Notes: a model not told the origin generated them from the sequence alone. DNA of 7,027 nt from an archaeon (GCA_024409145.1 JAKSUF010000072.1:1-7027), one strand, 5' to 3'. Shown: positions 1 to 5,647, counted from the stretch's first letter. Program-made: numbers and translations.

Positions 1-6
1 GAGGTG
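1..6 (+). promoter_or_regulatory. Ribosome binding site of the 2TM gene
   Basis: GAGGTG lies five bases before the ATG at 12 and matches the archaeal 16S anti-Shine-Dalgarno. It fixes the start of the first gene. The operon promoter must lie before the window. Confidence 0.75.
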
Positions 7-11
7 TTAAA

Positions 12-287
12 ATGAGTGATTCTGAAAATTATGATAAAGCTGCAAAAAAAGTGGATACAAAAATAAAATTTTATAATCGCTTTGTAAGTTATGTTATTGT
101 TAATTTAATTTTATTTGTGATTAATTTCTTATTCTCAAAAGAATACTGGTGGTTTTTATGGGTAGTATTAATTTGGGGTATATTTATTTTAATTGACTTC
201 ATAAAAATTTTTGTTCTATATGAGAAATTTGGTGATAATTATAGGGAAAATAAGATTCAAGAGGAACTCGATAAGATTAATAAATAA
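12..287 (+). CDS. Small 2TM-domain membrane protein
   Basis: This 91-residue protein has a charged N-terminus (1-20), two hydrophobic helices (about 24-41 and 46-69) joined by a short loop with an aromatic EYWWF cluster, and a charged C-terminal tail. The pattern of a KxxFY element, an Asn-rich first helix (N31, N38) and a WF...WG element in the second resembles the Pfam '2TM domain' family, which is common in Bacteroidetes and Firmicutes and often sits near histidine kinases or LytTR regulators. It has no signal peptide and no catalytic motif. It is the first gene of a three-gene run, with 23 bases between its stop and the ATG of the LytTR gene. I infer that it anchors or modulates that regulator at the membrane. 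The family assignment is fairly firm and the role is a guess. A promoter cannot be judged because the window begins 11 bases upstream. Confidence 0.75.
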   Translation: MSDSENYDKAAKKVDTKIKFYNRFVSYVIVNLILFVINFLFSKEYWWFLWVVLIWGIFILIDFIKIFVLYEKFGDNYRENKIQEELDKINK

Positions 288-310
288 TTTTTAGACATGT
301 TGTGGCATTT

Positions 311-757
311 ATGAATGTTGATTTATTTGTTTCAAAGAATGTTAAGGAATCTCGTGCTGAAATTCATACTTCAAAATTAACAAATAATATTAAAAAAGCT
401 GTTGATTTGTTAGAAAATGATTCTTTTGATGAAAATTCTGTTTTAGCAGTTAAAAATGGTAAAGATATTATTATTCTAGATTTTGAAGATGTATATATGT
501 TTAGAGTTGAAGATAAACAAGTTAAAGTTTTTACAGAAAATAAAGAGTATGTTATTAAAAAACCTCTTTATCAGATTGAAGAAGGATTGGATTATTATTT
601 TGTCCGTATTTCAAAATCAACTATCGTTAATTTAAGGAAAGTGGATCGTGTTGCTCCATCTTTAAAAGGTATGATGTTTATATCTTTAGAAAACGGGTTA
701 AAAGATAATATTTCAAGAAAATATCTACCTTCTTTTAAAAAAGCTTTGGATATTTAA
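311..757 (+). CDS. Stand-alone LytTR-domain transcriptional regulator
   Basis: This 148-residue protein has an N-terminal segment of about 44 residues and then a LytTR DNA-binding domain (about 45-148). The domain shows the family landmarks: a strand IIILDFEDVYMFR (53-65), the core YFVRISKSTIVNL (96-108) and the closing strand-helix NISRKYLPSFKKAL (133-146). There is no receiver domain and no phospho-acceptor aspartate, so it is not a classical response regulator. Its size and layout match the small LytTR proteins of Firmicutes that are paired with membrane proteins. I chose the ATG at 311. A GTG nine bases upstream (302) is in frame, but it falls inside the weak TGTGG ribosome-binding site, and the 311 start gives the MNVDLFVS beginning typical of relatives. 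The DUF3021 gene follows after 12 bases. LytTR proteins are mainly bacterial, so past transfer into the archaeal lineage is plausible. Target promoters cannot be seen in the window. Confidence 0.88.
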   Translation: MNVDLFVSKNVKESRAEIHTSKLTNNIKKAVDLLENDSFDENSVLAVKNGKDIIILDFEDVYMFRVEDKQVKVFTENKEYVIKKPLYQIEEGLDYYFVRISKSTIVNLRKVDRVAPSLKGMMFISLENGLKDNISRKYLPSFKKALDI

Positions 758-760
758 TAT

Positions 761-764
761 GGTG
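761..764 (+). promoter_or_regulatory. Ribosome binding site of the DUF3021 gene
   Basis: GGTG lies five bases before the ATG at 770 and directly after the LytTR stop codon (755-757). It supports tight co-translation of the two genes. Confidence 0.7.
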
Positions 765-769
765 TTTAA

Positions 770-1201
770 ATGAAATTAAGAGAATTAGTTGGAAAGTTAG
801 CATTAGGTGCTTTTGTTGGTTGTTTTGTGGTGTCTATTGTTGAAGTATGTATTTCTTTATCATATGGTCCTGAAAAACTCATATTTACAGGTGCAGATAT
901 TATAAATGCAGTATTTGGTTCAATTGTTATAGGTTTTGGTTTTTCATTAACTTCATTTATTTATGATAGAGAGGATATTGCATTACCTTTACAAGTACTG
1001 TTCCAAATGGGTATTGGAATGTCTATTCTTTTTATAGTTGCTATTTATCTAAAATGGATGCCTGTTGATTTAGGATTAGGCCCTATTTTAACATGGATTG
1101 CTATAGCTTGTGTTTTTGCAACTATTTTTTGGATAGGTTTCTATTTATATCATTATTGGACTGTAAAAGAATTAAATAAAAAGATTAAATCTTTTAAATA
1201 A
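770..1201 (+). CDS. DUF3021-family four-helix membrane protein
   Basis: This 143-residue integral membrane protein has four hydrophobic segments at about 8-30, 42-63, 73-95 and 105-127, and a short lysine-rich C-terminal tail (131-143) that is probably cytoplasmic. The layout, including the SFIYDRED loop after helix 2 and a helix 3 beginning LPLQVLFQMGIG, fits the DUF3021 family. Members are very often encoded next to a LytTR regulator in Firmicutes. In the described LytTR regulatory systems of streptococci, a membrane partner holds a LytTR protein inactive. By analogy, this protein may be the inhibitor or sensor of the regulator upstream, but no binding motif can be read from the sequence. 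It is the last gene of the operon, and a long T tract begins right after the stop codon. It does not look like a transporter or an enzyme. Confidence 0.8.
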   Translation: MKLRELVGKLALGAFVGCFVVSIVEVCISLSYGPEKLIFTGADIINAVFGSIVIGFGFSLTSFIYDREDIALPLQVLFQMGIGMSILFIVAIYLKWMPVDLGLGPILTWIAIACVFATIFWIGFYLYHYWTVKELNKKIKSFK

Positions 1202-1282
1202 TTTTTTATTTTATTTTTCTTTTTTTATTTTTTTTTTTATTTTGGGTTTTTTTTTTCTTTTTTTTTTATTTTTTCTTTTTTT
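1202..1282 (+). terminator. Long oligo-T transcription terminator tract
   Basis: By my count this stretch is 70 T out of 81 bases, broken only by single A or C residues and one GGG, and it starts at the stop codon of the DUF3021 gene. Archaeal RNA polymerase can terminate on U-runs without a hairpin, so this should end the operon. I see no convincing stem in it. The rest of the gap to 1360 is AT-rich without recognisable signals. Confidence 0.65.
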
Positions 1283-1360
1283 ATAAGTTTTTATCTATTA
1301 GTTTTAATTTGGTTCTATTTATTATTTTTAACATTTTTTTAATATTCTTTAATTTTAAAT

Positions 1361-1374
1361 AAAAATATATAAAA
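1361..1374 (+). promoter_or_regulatory. TATA box of the amidohydrolase gene
   Basis: AAAAATATATAAAA is a good archaeal TATA element. Its centre is about 28 bases before the ATG at 1396, so the expected transcription start is at or within a few bases of the start codon. No Shine-Dalgarno sequence is visible before that ATG, which fits a leaderless or nearly leaderless mRNA. Confidence 0.55.
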
Positions 1375-1395
1375 CTTAATTCAGAGTTAATAATA

Positions 1396-2568
1396 ATGAA
1401 AACTATAACTAATGGATTAATTTTTAAAGGATTGGACTTAACTCTTTCTAAAGAGAATATTTGTATTGATGATGGAAAAATTATAGAAATTTCTAAAGAT
1501 GTTTTAGAAGGAGAAATAATTGATGTTGAGGGTTCTATTATTTGTCCTAGTTTTATTAATGCTCATACTCATATTGGAGATTCAATAATTCCTGATGATG
1601 GAGATGGTTTGTCATTAGGTCAAATTGTAAAACCTCCTAATGGTATTAAACATGTTGCTTTAGAATCTACTCCTGATGAAGAAATAATTAAATCTATGAA
1701 AAAATCTATGTGGGATATGTATTATTCTGGAACAAGTCATTTTATTGATTATCGTGAAGGTGGTGTTAAAGGAGTTAAATTACTCAAAGAAGCATCTAAA
1801 GATATTCCAATTAATCCTATAATTTTAGGAAGGGATGGGAGTTTTTATGGAGAAAATCCTGATTTACATCAGGTTAAAGTAGCTGTTCGTAAATTACTTA
1901 AATATGCCGATGGTATAGCTCCAAGTGGTTTTGGGGAAATCGAAGCTGAAGTTGCTGAATTAATTTGTAGGGAATGTGATAAAGTGGGTAAGATTTCTTC
2001 AATTCATGTTGCTGAAAATGAAGGTGTTCAATTAGAGTCATTAGCTAAAACTAATAAAACAGAACCTGAAAGAGCATTTGAAGCAGGTTTTAATCAAATT
2101 GTACATATGACTAATCCTAAAAATCAAGATATTGATAAATTAGCTATTTCAAATACTTCTTTAACAATTTGTCCACGTTCTAATGGTGCATTATCTGTAG
2201 GTATTGTTCCATTGTTTGATATTCTTTCAAAAGGAGTTAAACCTTTAATTGGTTCTGATAATATTATGCTTAATAGTCCTAATATGATTAGAGAATTAGA
2301 ATTTACTTTAAAAATAATGAAAGCTTATTCTAAATCTTATATTTCTCCAAAAGATATTATTAAATTAGCCACTACTAATGGAGTTCCTAATTCTGCTCTT
2401 GATAATAATTCGAATAACTGTGATGGTTTTTTATCAAAACTTAATAAATCATGTATTGCTGAAGGCCAAAATGCAGAATTCTTTGTAATAACTAATAAAT
2501 CTAAAAATCCATATTTAAGTTTAATTAATAGAACTGAAATTAATGATTTTACTCACTTTTTTTATTAG
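1396..2568 (+). CDS. Metal-dependent amidohydrolase, cytosine/guanine deaminase-like (COG0402 type)
   Basis: This 390-residue cytosolic enzyme of the amidohydrolase superfamily probably hydrolyses a C-N or C-Cl bond, as in the deamination of a purine-, pyrimidine- or triazine-like ring. The set of metal ligands is complete: H57 and H59 in NAHTH, H204 in IHVAE, H237 in VHMTN and D288 in GSDN. E207 sits in the HxxE position that acts as proton shuttle in mononuclear deaminases. The N-terminal 50 residues and the C-terminal segment around EGQNAEFFVI (356-365) form the small beta-sandwich typical of this group. The length is normal for the family. Its HTH region (NAHTHIGDS) differs from the methylthioadenosine/S-adenosylhomocysteine deaminases, as I remember them, so I do not assign that substrate. 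The gene appears to be transcribed alone from a close TATA box with no clear ribosome-binding site. The superfamily is certain and the substrate is unknown. Confidence 0.88.
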   Translation: MKTITNGLIFKGLDLTLSKENICIDDGKIIEISKDVLEGEIIDVEGSIICPSFINAHTHIGDSIIPDDGDGLSLGQIVKPPNGIKHVALESTPDEEIIKSMKKSMWDMYYSGTSHFIDYREGGVKGVKLLKEASKDIPINPIILGRDGSFYGENPDLHQVKVAVRKLLKYADGIAPSGFGEIEAEVAELICRECDKVGKISSIHVAENEGVQLESLAKTNKTEPERAFEAGFNQIVHMTNPKNQDIDKLAISNTSLTICPRSNGALSVGIVPLFDILSKGVKPLIGSDNIMLNSPNMIRELEFTLKIMKAYSKSYISPKDIIKLATTNGVPNSALDNNSNNCDGFLSKLNKSCIAEGQNAEFFVITNKSKNPYLSLINRTEINDFTHFFY

Positions 2569-2603
2569 TTTTTTTACTGTTTGTTAAAGATTTTTAGTAA
2601 ATT

Positions 2604-2620
2604 AGATATGTTATCTTTTA
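2604..2620 (+). terminator. Small stem-loop with T run after the amidohydrolase gene
   Basis: AGATA-TGT-TATCT forms a five-pair hairpin (2604-2616) followed by a short run of T. It is a weak terminator candidate for the amidohydrolase transcript. It also lies about 40 bases upstream of the stress-protein start, so an operator role cannot be excluded. Confidence 0.3.
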
Positions 2621-2644
2621 TTAATTAAAAATAATTATTATTTA

Positions 2645-2650
2645 AGGTGG
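2645..2650 (+). promoter_or_regulatory. Strong ribosome binding site of the universal stress protein gene
   Basis: AGGTGG lies four bases before the ATG at 2655. It is among the best Shine-Dalgarno matches in the window, which suggests efficient translation. It decides the start codon. Confidence 0.75.
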
Positions 2651-2654
2651 AAAT

Positions 2655-3098
2655 ATGGTTGAAAAGTTATATAATAAAATATTAATTCCCACTGATGGTT
2701 CAAAATATTCTGAAAAAGCTTTATTACATGCATTGTCAATTGCTCAGGTAAGTAATGCTGAGATTATTGCTTTAAGTGTTGTGGAGAATGATTTTACATC
2801 AAGTATTTCATCTATTGATGTTATAAATGAGGTAAATAATTTACTTCGTGAAGAAAGTAATAAAAACCTCCAAAAGTTATTAAATTTTAGAGATGCGCAT
2901 GGTTATGATGTTGATATAAATATTAAAATTGCTGAAGGTTCTCCAGTTAAATCTATTATGAAAACAGTTGAGGATGAAAATATTGATTTAGTTGTTATGG
3001 GATCATCTGGTAAAACTGGATTTAATAAGATGATTTTAGGTAGTGTAGCAGATAAAGTTGCAGATAATGTTCCTTGTTCTGTTTTAATAATCAGATAA
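2655..3098 (+). CDS. Universal stress protein (UspA family), ATP-binding type
   Basis: This 147-residue soluble protein is a single Usp domain with a Rossmann-like alpha/beta fold. It starts with the usual strand and acidic residue (ILIPTDGS, D14) and ends with the strand PCSVLIIR. The nucleotide-binding motif G-2x-G-9x-G-S is complete (G116, G119, G129, S130), so it belongs to the ATP-binding, MJ0577-like class and not the UspA class that lacks ATP. Such proteins usually dimerise and act as ATP-dependent switches under stress or energy limitation. Their direct targets are mostly unknown. The gene is monocistronic by appearance, with T-rich DNA on its 3' side. It lies next to a four-CBS-domain protein, another adenylate sensor. 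The two have separate promoters, so a shared job is only a suggestion. Confidence 0.94.
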   Translation: MVEKLYNKILIPTDGSKYSEKALLHALSIAQVSNAEIIALSVVENDFTSSISSIDVINEVNNLLREESNKNLQKLLNFRDAHGYDVDINIKIAEGSPVKSIMKTVEDENIDLVVMGSSGKTGFNKMILGSVADKVADNVPCSVLIIR

Positions 3099-3105
3099 GT
3101 TTAAT

Positions 3106-3149
3106 TAATTATTTTTTTATTATTTTTATTTTTTTTATTTTTTTTATTT
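3106..3149 (+). terminator. T-rich terminator after the universal stress protein gene
   Basis: Runs of seven to eight T separated by single A residues begin a few bases after the stop codon. They fit archaeal U-tract termination. No stable stem is seen. Confidence 0.55.
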
Positions 3150-3161
3150 GATAACTAACAT

Positions 3162-3185
3162 AAGTTTATACAATTTATATTATTA
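3162..3185 (+). promoter_or_regulatory. Candidate TATA promoter of the CBS-domain gene
   Basis: Two TATA-like elements lie close together: TTTATACA (3165-3172) and TTTATATT (3174-3181). From the second, transcription would start near 3205 and leave a leader of about 45 bases before the ATG at 3250. AT richness makes exact assignment uncertain. Confidence 0.4.
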
Positions 3186-3239
3186 AATAATTAAAAATAT
3201 TTATTATTAATGTTTGATAATTATTGAAATTATATTTTC

Positions 3240-3243
3240 GGTG
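3240..3243 (+). promoter_or_regulatory. Ribosome binding site deciding the CBS-protein start
   Basis: GGTG lies six bases before the ATG at 3250. An in-frame TTG at 3214 would add 12 hydrophobic residues unlike any CBS protein start and has no ribosome-binding site, so 3250 is preferred. Confidence 0.7.
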
Positions 3244-3249
3244 TTATTT

Positions 3250-4092
3250 ATGAAAGTAAAAGATGTAATGTCAACTGATGTTGTTCATGTTTCTGTTCCT
3301 GGAAATCGTGATGAAGCATTATATTTGATGAAAAAAGAAAATGTTTCAGTAGTTCCTGTTGTTAAAAATAACACTAACGAATTAGTTGGAATTTTAACTC
3401 GTTCTGACGTGATTAATAATCCTGATGAAGATCAAATTGTTATGTTAATGACAAGAGATGTAATCACAACTACTGATGATGCATGTTTATCTGAAGTGTC
3501 TCAAAAAATGGTTGAGAATAATATTAGAAGAATGCCTGTTGTAGATGAAGATGGAAATTTAAAGGGTATTGTAACTTCTTTTGATATTGTTTCTTTAGCT
3601 ATTGCTGAAATGGATCTTGATGATTATGTTGGAGATTATATGATTACTAATATTCCAACTACTTGGGATCAAGCTCCTTTAAATGTTGCTTTCCAAGTTA
3701 TGAGTTTCTTTGGTTTAAAATCAGTTATTGGGTTAAATTCAAATAATAAAATGACTGGTATTTTAACTGAAACTGATTTTATTTCTGAAAGTGAAGTTAT
3801 TTCTAAAGTATCAGAACATAGTTCTACTGTAGGTACTGAAGGAGATAAATGGTCTTGGGATAGTACTTCTATATTATATATTCATAAAAATCATCTTAAA
3901 TTTAGTGATAAAGTATTTAAAGATGTTGCTTCTGAAAAATTAGTTACTGCAAATAGAAGAACTAAGGTTTCAGCTTGTGCTAAAAAAATGAAATCTCTTA
4001 ATGTTGAACAATTACCTATTTTAGGTATTGAAGGGGAGCTCGTTGGTTTAATAAGAGCAAGTGACTTACTTAAATCATTAATTAAAAAATGA
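3250..4092 (+). CDS. Four-CBS-domain protein (two Bateman modules)
   Basis: This 280-residue soluble protein consists only of CBS domains, at about 4-57, 64-120, 127-178 and 222-278. Each ends with the ligand-binding signature G-hydrophobic-hydrophobic-x-x-x-D: GILTRSD (D53), GIVTSFD (D112), GILTETD (D176) and GLIRASD (D272). Pairs of CBS domains form Bateman modules that bind AMP, ATP, S-adenosylmethionine or related adenosyl ligands. There is no attached enzyme, channel or DNA-binding domain, so it probably senses a ligand and acts on a partner protein. The first three domains follow each other closely, but 43 residues (179-221), including a WSW motif, separate the third and fourth. The starting ATG has a GGTG site. 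Two terminator-like stem-loops follow the gene. CBS repeats are certain. The ligand and partner are unknown. Confidence 0.93.
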   Translation: MKVKDVMSTDVVHVSVPGNRDEALYLMKKENVSVVPVVKNNTNELVGILTRSDVINNPDEDQIVMLMTRDVITTTDDACLSEVSQKMVENNIRRMPVVDEDGNLKGIVTSFDIVSLAIAEMDLDDYVGDYMITNIPTTWDQAPLNVAFQVMSFFGLKSVIGLNSNNKMTGILTETDFISESEVISKVSEHSSTVGTEGDKWSWDSTSILYIHKNHLKFSDKVFKDVASEKLVTANRRTKVSACAKKMKSLNVEQLPILGIEGELVGLIRASDLLKSLIKK

Positions 4093-4122
4093 TTTTTTAT
4101 TTTTTTAATTCATATTATTTTA

Positions 4123-4165
4123 ATTGTCCTTTTATTTTTTTAGGATAATATTATTTTTTTTTTAT
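4123..4165 (+). terminator. Stem-loop plus T run after the CBS gene
   Basis: ATTGTCCT (4123-4130) pairs with AGGATAAT (4142-4149) over eight positions, one of them G-U, around an 11-base T-rich loop. A long T run (4154-4163) follows. It has the form of an intrinsic terminator. Confidence 0.55.
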
Positions 4166-4168
4166 TTT

Positions 4169-4200
4169 AAGAGTTATTGGATTTTTACTCTTTTTATTTT
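4169..4200 (+). terminator. Second stem-loop plus T run, back-up terminator
   Basis: AAGAGT (4169-4174) pairs with ACTCTT (4187-4192) around a 12-base loop and is followed by TTTATTTT. It lies just after the first terminator and just before the next gene. Confidence 0.4.
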
Positions 4201-4242
4201 ATTATTTTAAATTAACTATGTTTATTATATCTGTGTGATATT

Positions 4243-4728
4243 GTGAGTTCAAAACCTATTTTAGTTATTAAAGATACTTCTTCAACAATTGGAATTAGAG
4301 TGAGAGTAGGGGAAATTTTTTCAGAACATGAGATTCAATTAAGCATTATGTTAGCTTATTATTGGGATAATAATCTTAATGTTATAGAAAATCTTATTGA
4401 TTTGTTTGAAACTGTAGTAAAAAGAACAATTAATGAGGTTATTCCTCATAAAAATCTTTATTTAAAATATAATTTATTCATGGATGAGGATATTGAAAAT
4501 GCTACTATGTTTGAAATTCAATTAATTGAAGTTAAAGCTGATGATATTGAATTAAGATTAGATGGTAAAATTCTTTCACTTAAGAATCTTGAATCTCAAG
4601 GAAGTTATGAAAATAACTCTGTTAATGAGGAATATTTCAAAATTGAAAAGTTAATAGAAAAAATAATACCTACTCAAGAAAAGATGTCTTTCAAAGACTT
4701 TGTTAAAATGCAAAAAGAAAATAAGTAA
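4243..4728 (+). CDS. Conserved-looking protein of unknown function
   Basis: I do not recognise this 161-residue protein. It is predicted to be soluble, with no membrane segment, no signal peptide and no cysteine. By eye it has two N-terminal strands (PILVIKD and IGIRVRVG), two amphipathic helices (about 30-42 and 47-67), two or three strands (72-110, including ATMFEIQLIEVKADDIELRL) and an acidic/basic helical C-terminus (about 124-161). Because it has no cysteine or histidine cluster, a metal or Fe-S centre is unlikely. The start is a GTG at 4243, supported by TGTGAT at 4234-4239. The next in-frame ATG would remove 35 residues. It reads as a genuine gene because its low-GC codon use resembles that of its neighbours and it has a plausible ribosome-binding site. 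It seems to be transcribed alone, and a long hairpin starts five bases after its stop codon. It may be restricted to Methanobacteriales, but this needs a homology search. Confidence 0.75.
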   Translation: MSSKPILVIKDTSSTIGIRVRVGEIFSEHEIQLSIMLAYYWDNNLNVIENLIDLFETVVKRTINEVIPHKNLYLKYNLFMDEDIENATMFEIQLIEVKADDIELRLDGKILSLKNLESQGSYENNSVNEEYFKIEKLIEKIIPTQEKMSFKDFVKMQKENK

Positions 4729-4733
4729 TTGTT

Positions 4734-4815
4734 TAGATTAATATTGGTAGGTTTAAATTATGATTAATGATATTAAAAATTATGGATGTTTCTAAACTTA
4801 ACTAATATTAATTTA
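4734..4815 (+). repeat. Long imperfect inverted repeat, possible structured RNA or 3'-UTR element
   Basis: Bases 4734-4755 pair with 4793-4815 in 22 pairs, with one bulged A (4800) and a 37-base AT-rich loop. The three non-Watson-Crick positions (4736/4813, 4746/4803, 4750/4798) are all G on the left and T on the right. They are G-U pairs in a + strand RNA and would be C-A mismatches in a - strand RNA, so the fold suits the + strand transcript. It could protect or end the mRNA of the preceding gene, or be a small RNA. No terminal signature of a mobile element is evident. Confidence 0.5.
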
Positions 4816-4838
4816 TCCCATCATAATTTTATATCTGC

Positions 4839-4852
4839 CATGTTTTAACATG
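4839..4852. repeat. Short hairpin CATGTT-TT-AACATG
   Basis: This is a six-pair stem with a two-base loop, followed on the + strand by CTTTTAAT. It may help to end + strand transcription. On the - strand no U run follows it. Confidence 0.35.
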
Positions 4853-4918
4853 CTTTTAATCAAATATTATTTTAAAATTATGAGTTTTTTATGTTGAATA
4901 CAGATATTTGTATAAATT

Positions 4919-4932
4919 TATCTATATAGATA
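4919..4932. repeat. Perfect 14-bp palindrome TATCTATATAGATA
   Basis: Both strands read the same over 14 bases. The size fits a dimeric regulator site or a cruciform, but no promoter or gene is clearly tied to it. Confidence 0.35.
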
Positions 4933-5005
4933 TCCATATTAATTATCTTAAATTTAATATTTTGTGTTGTGTTAAGTTTTATGTTTTTTAGGTTTTTAGA
5001 TTTTA

Positions 5006-5647
5006 TTATTTTAATGATTTAATATATTTTAAAACATCAACTGCATCTAAATATTTTATATCTTTAGTTTTTACAATAAAATCAATTAGTTTACTTTTTT
5101 TATCAGAATCCATATCTACTTTTGAAAAGATATTTGCATATGTTCTTTTGGGATAATAAATGTCTTTAGCTATTCTGATAATTTTTTCTTTTTCTTCAGA
5201 ATTAATTATTTCTTCTTTCACTGCTAAGTTTAATTTATAATCAATATTTACTAAAGCTTCGGATAATGCTTCTCCTCTATCTGGATCAAATGTAACTGCA
5301 ACATCATCATCAGAGCTAATGTTTCCATTAGCATATTGGTTATAAACATATCCAATACCTTTCATTCCAAGAACATCTAATTCTGATGCTCTTAAAGCCC
5401 CCATACTACTTCCACCAATCATCATTATTCCATTATCCATTGCTTTCATTATTTCTTTATGTGAAACTGCAGGACTTTGGTGGAACACACCATCGATTAT
5501 TCCAATAATGTCTGGTTTTTCAGATATTGCTTTTAAAATGTCATTTCTTTTTACTGGAGGTCTATAATCTGCTTCAAGTATTTCGGATGCTTCATCTATA
5601 CTAATTGATAAACCTGTAAATATTATTATTTTTTTAGACATTTTCAT
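5006..5647 (-). CDS. tfuA: TfuA-like McrA thioamidation protein
   Basis: This 213-residue TfuA-family protein is the usual partner of YcaO in thioamide formation. In methanogens the pair is required for the thioglycine of McrA. TfuA is thought to help provide or recruit the sulfur, but its chemistry is not settled. Family landmarks are the start IIIFTGLSIS (7-16), YRPPVKRNDI (28-37), IIGIIDGVFHQSPAVSHKEI (47-66) and MIGGSSMGALRASEL (76-90), followed by the acidic SSDDDVAV (111-118). The C-terminal third is helical and lysine-rich. I chose the ATG with start base 5647, preceded by GTTGAT at good spacing. An ATG at 5641 is nearly as good, and a TTG at 5656 is less likely. The gene lies 69 bases downstream of ycaO on the same strand and is probably co-transcribed. 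No clear U-run follows its stop on the - strand. Confidence 0.9.
   Translation of the reverse strand: MKMSKKIIIFTGLSISIDEASEILEADYRPPVKRNDILKAISEKPDIIGIIDGVFHQSPAVSHKEIMKAMDNGIMMIGGSSMGALRASELDVLGMKGIGYVYNQYANGNISSDDDVAVTFDPDRGEALSEALVNIDYKLNLAVKEEIINSEEKEKIIRIAKDIYYPKRTYANIFSKVDMDSDKKSKLIDFIVKTKDIKYLDAVDVLKYIKSLK

Larger units (their letters stand above)
4729..5005. other. Convergent intergenic region without protein gene
   Basis: These 277 bases lie between the 3' end of the unknown gene (+) and the 3' end of tfuA (-). They hold a long hairpin (4734-4815), a short hairpin (4839-4852), a 14-bp palindrome (4919-4932) and a T-rich end (4975-5005). Only very short reading frames are present, and none has a convincing ribosome-binding site. 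Confidence 0.7.

Noticed and set aside
302..310. GTG start three codons before the LytTR ATG
   Set aside because: This GTG overlaps the probable ribosome-binding site, and the ATG at 311 gives a family-typical N-terminus.
3214..3249. TTG-initiated 12-residue extension of the CBS protein
   Set aside because: The ATG at 3250 has a GGTG site at proper spacing and begins directly with a CBS domain. The extension has no ribosome-binding site.
4760..4795. 11-codon open frame inside the long hairpin loop
   Set aside because: It has an ATG and a stop, but it is too short, has only a poor upstream Shine-Dalgarno match and no similarity to any known leader peptide. Chance is enough in such AT-rich DNA.
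4734..4815. Hairpin as a miniature transposable element
   Set aside because: No target-site duplication flanks it and no second copy is visible in the window. The wobble pattern favours an RNA structure.
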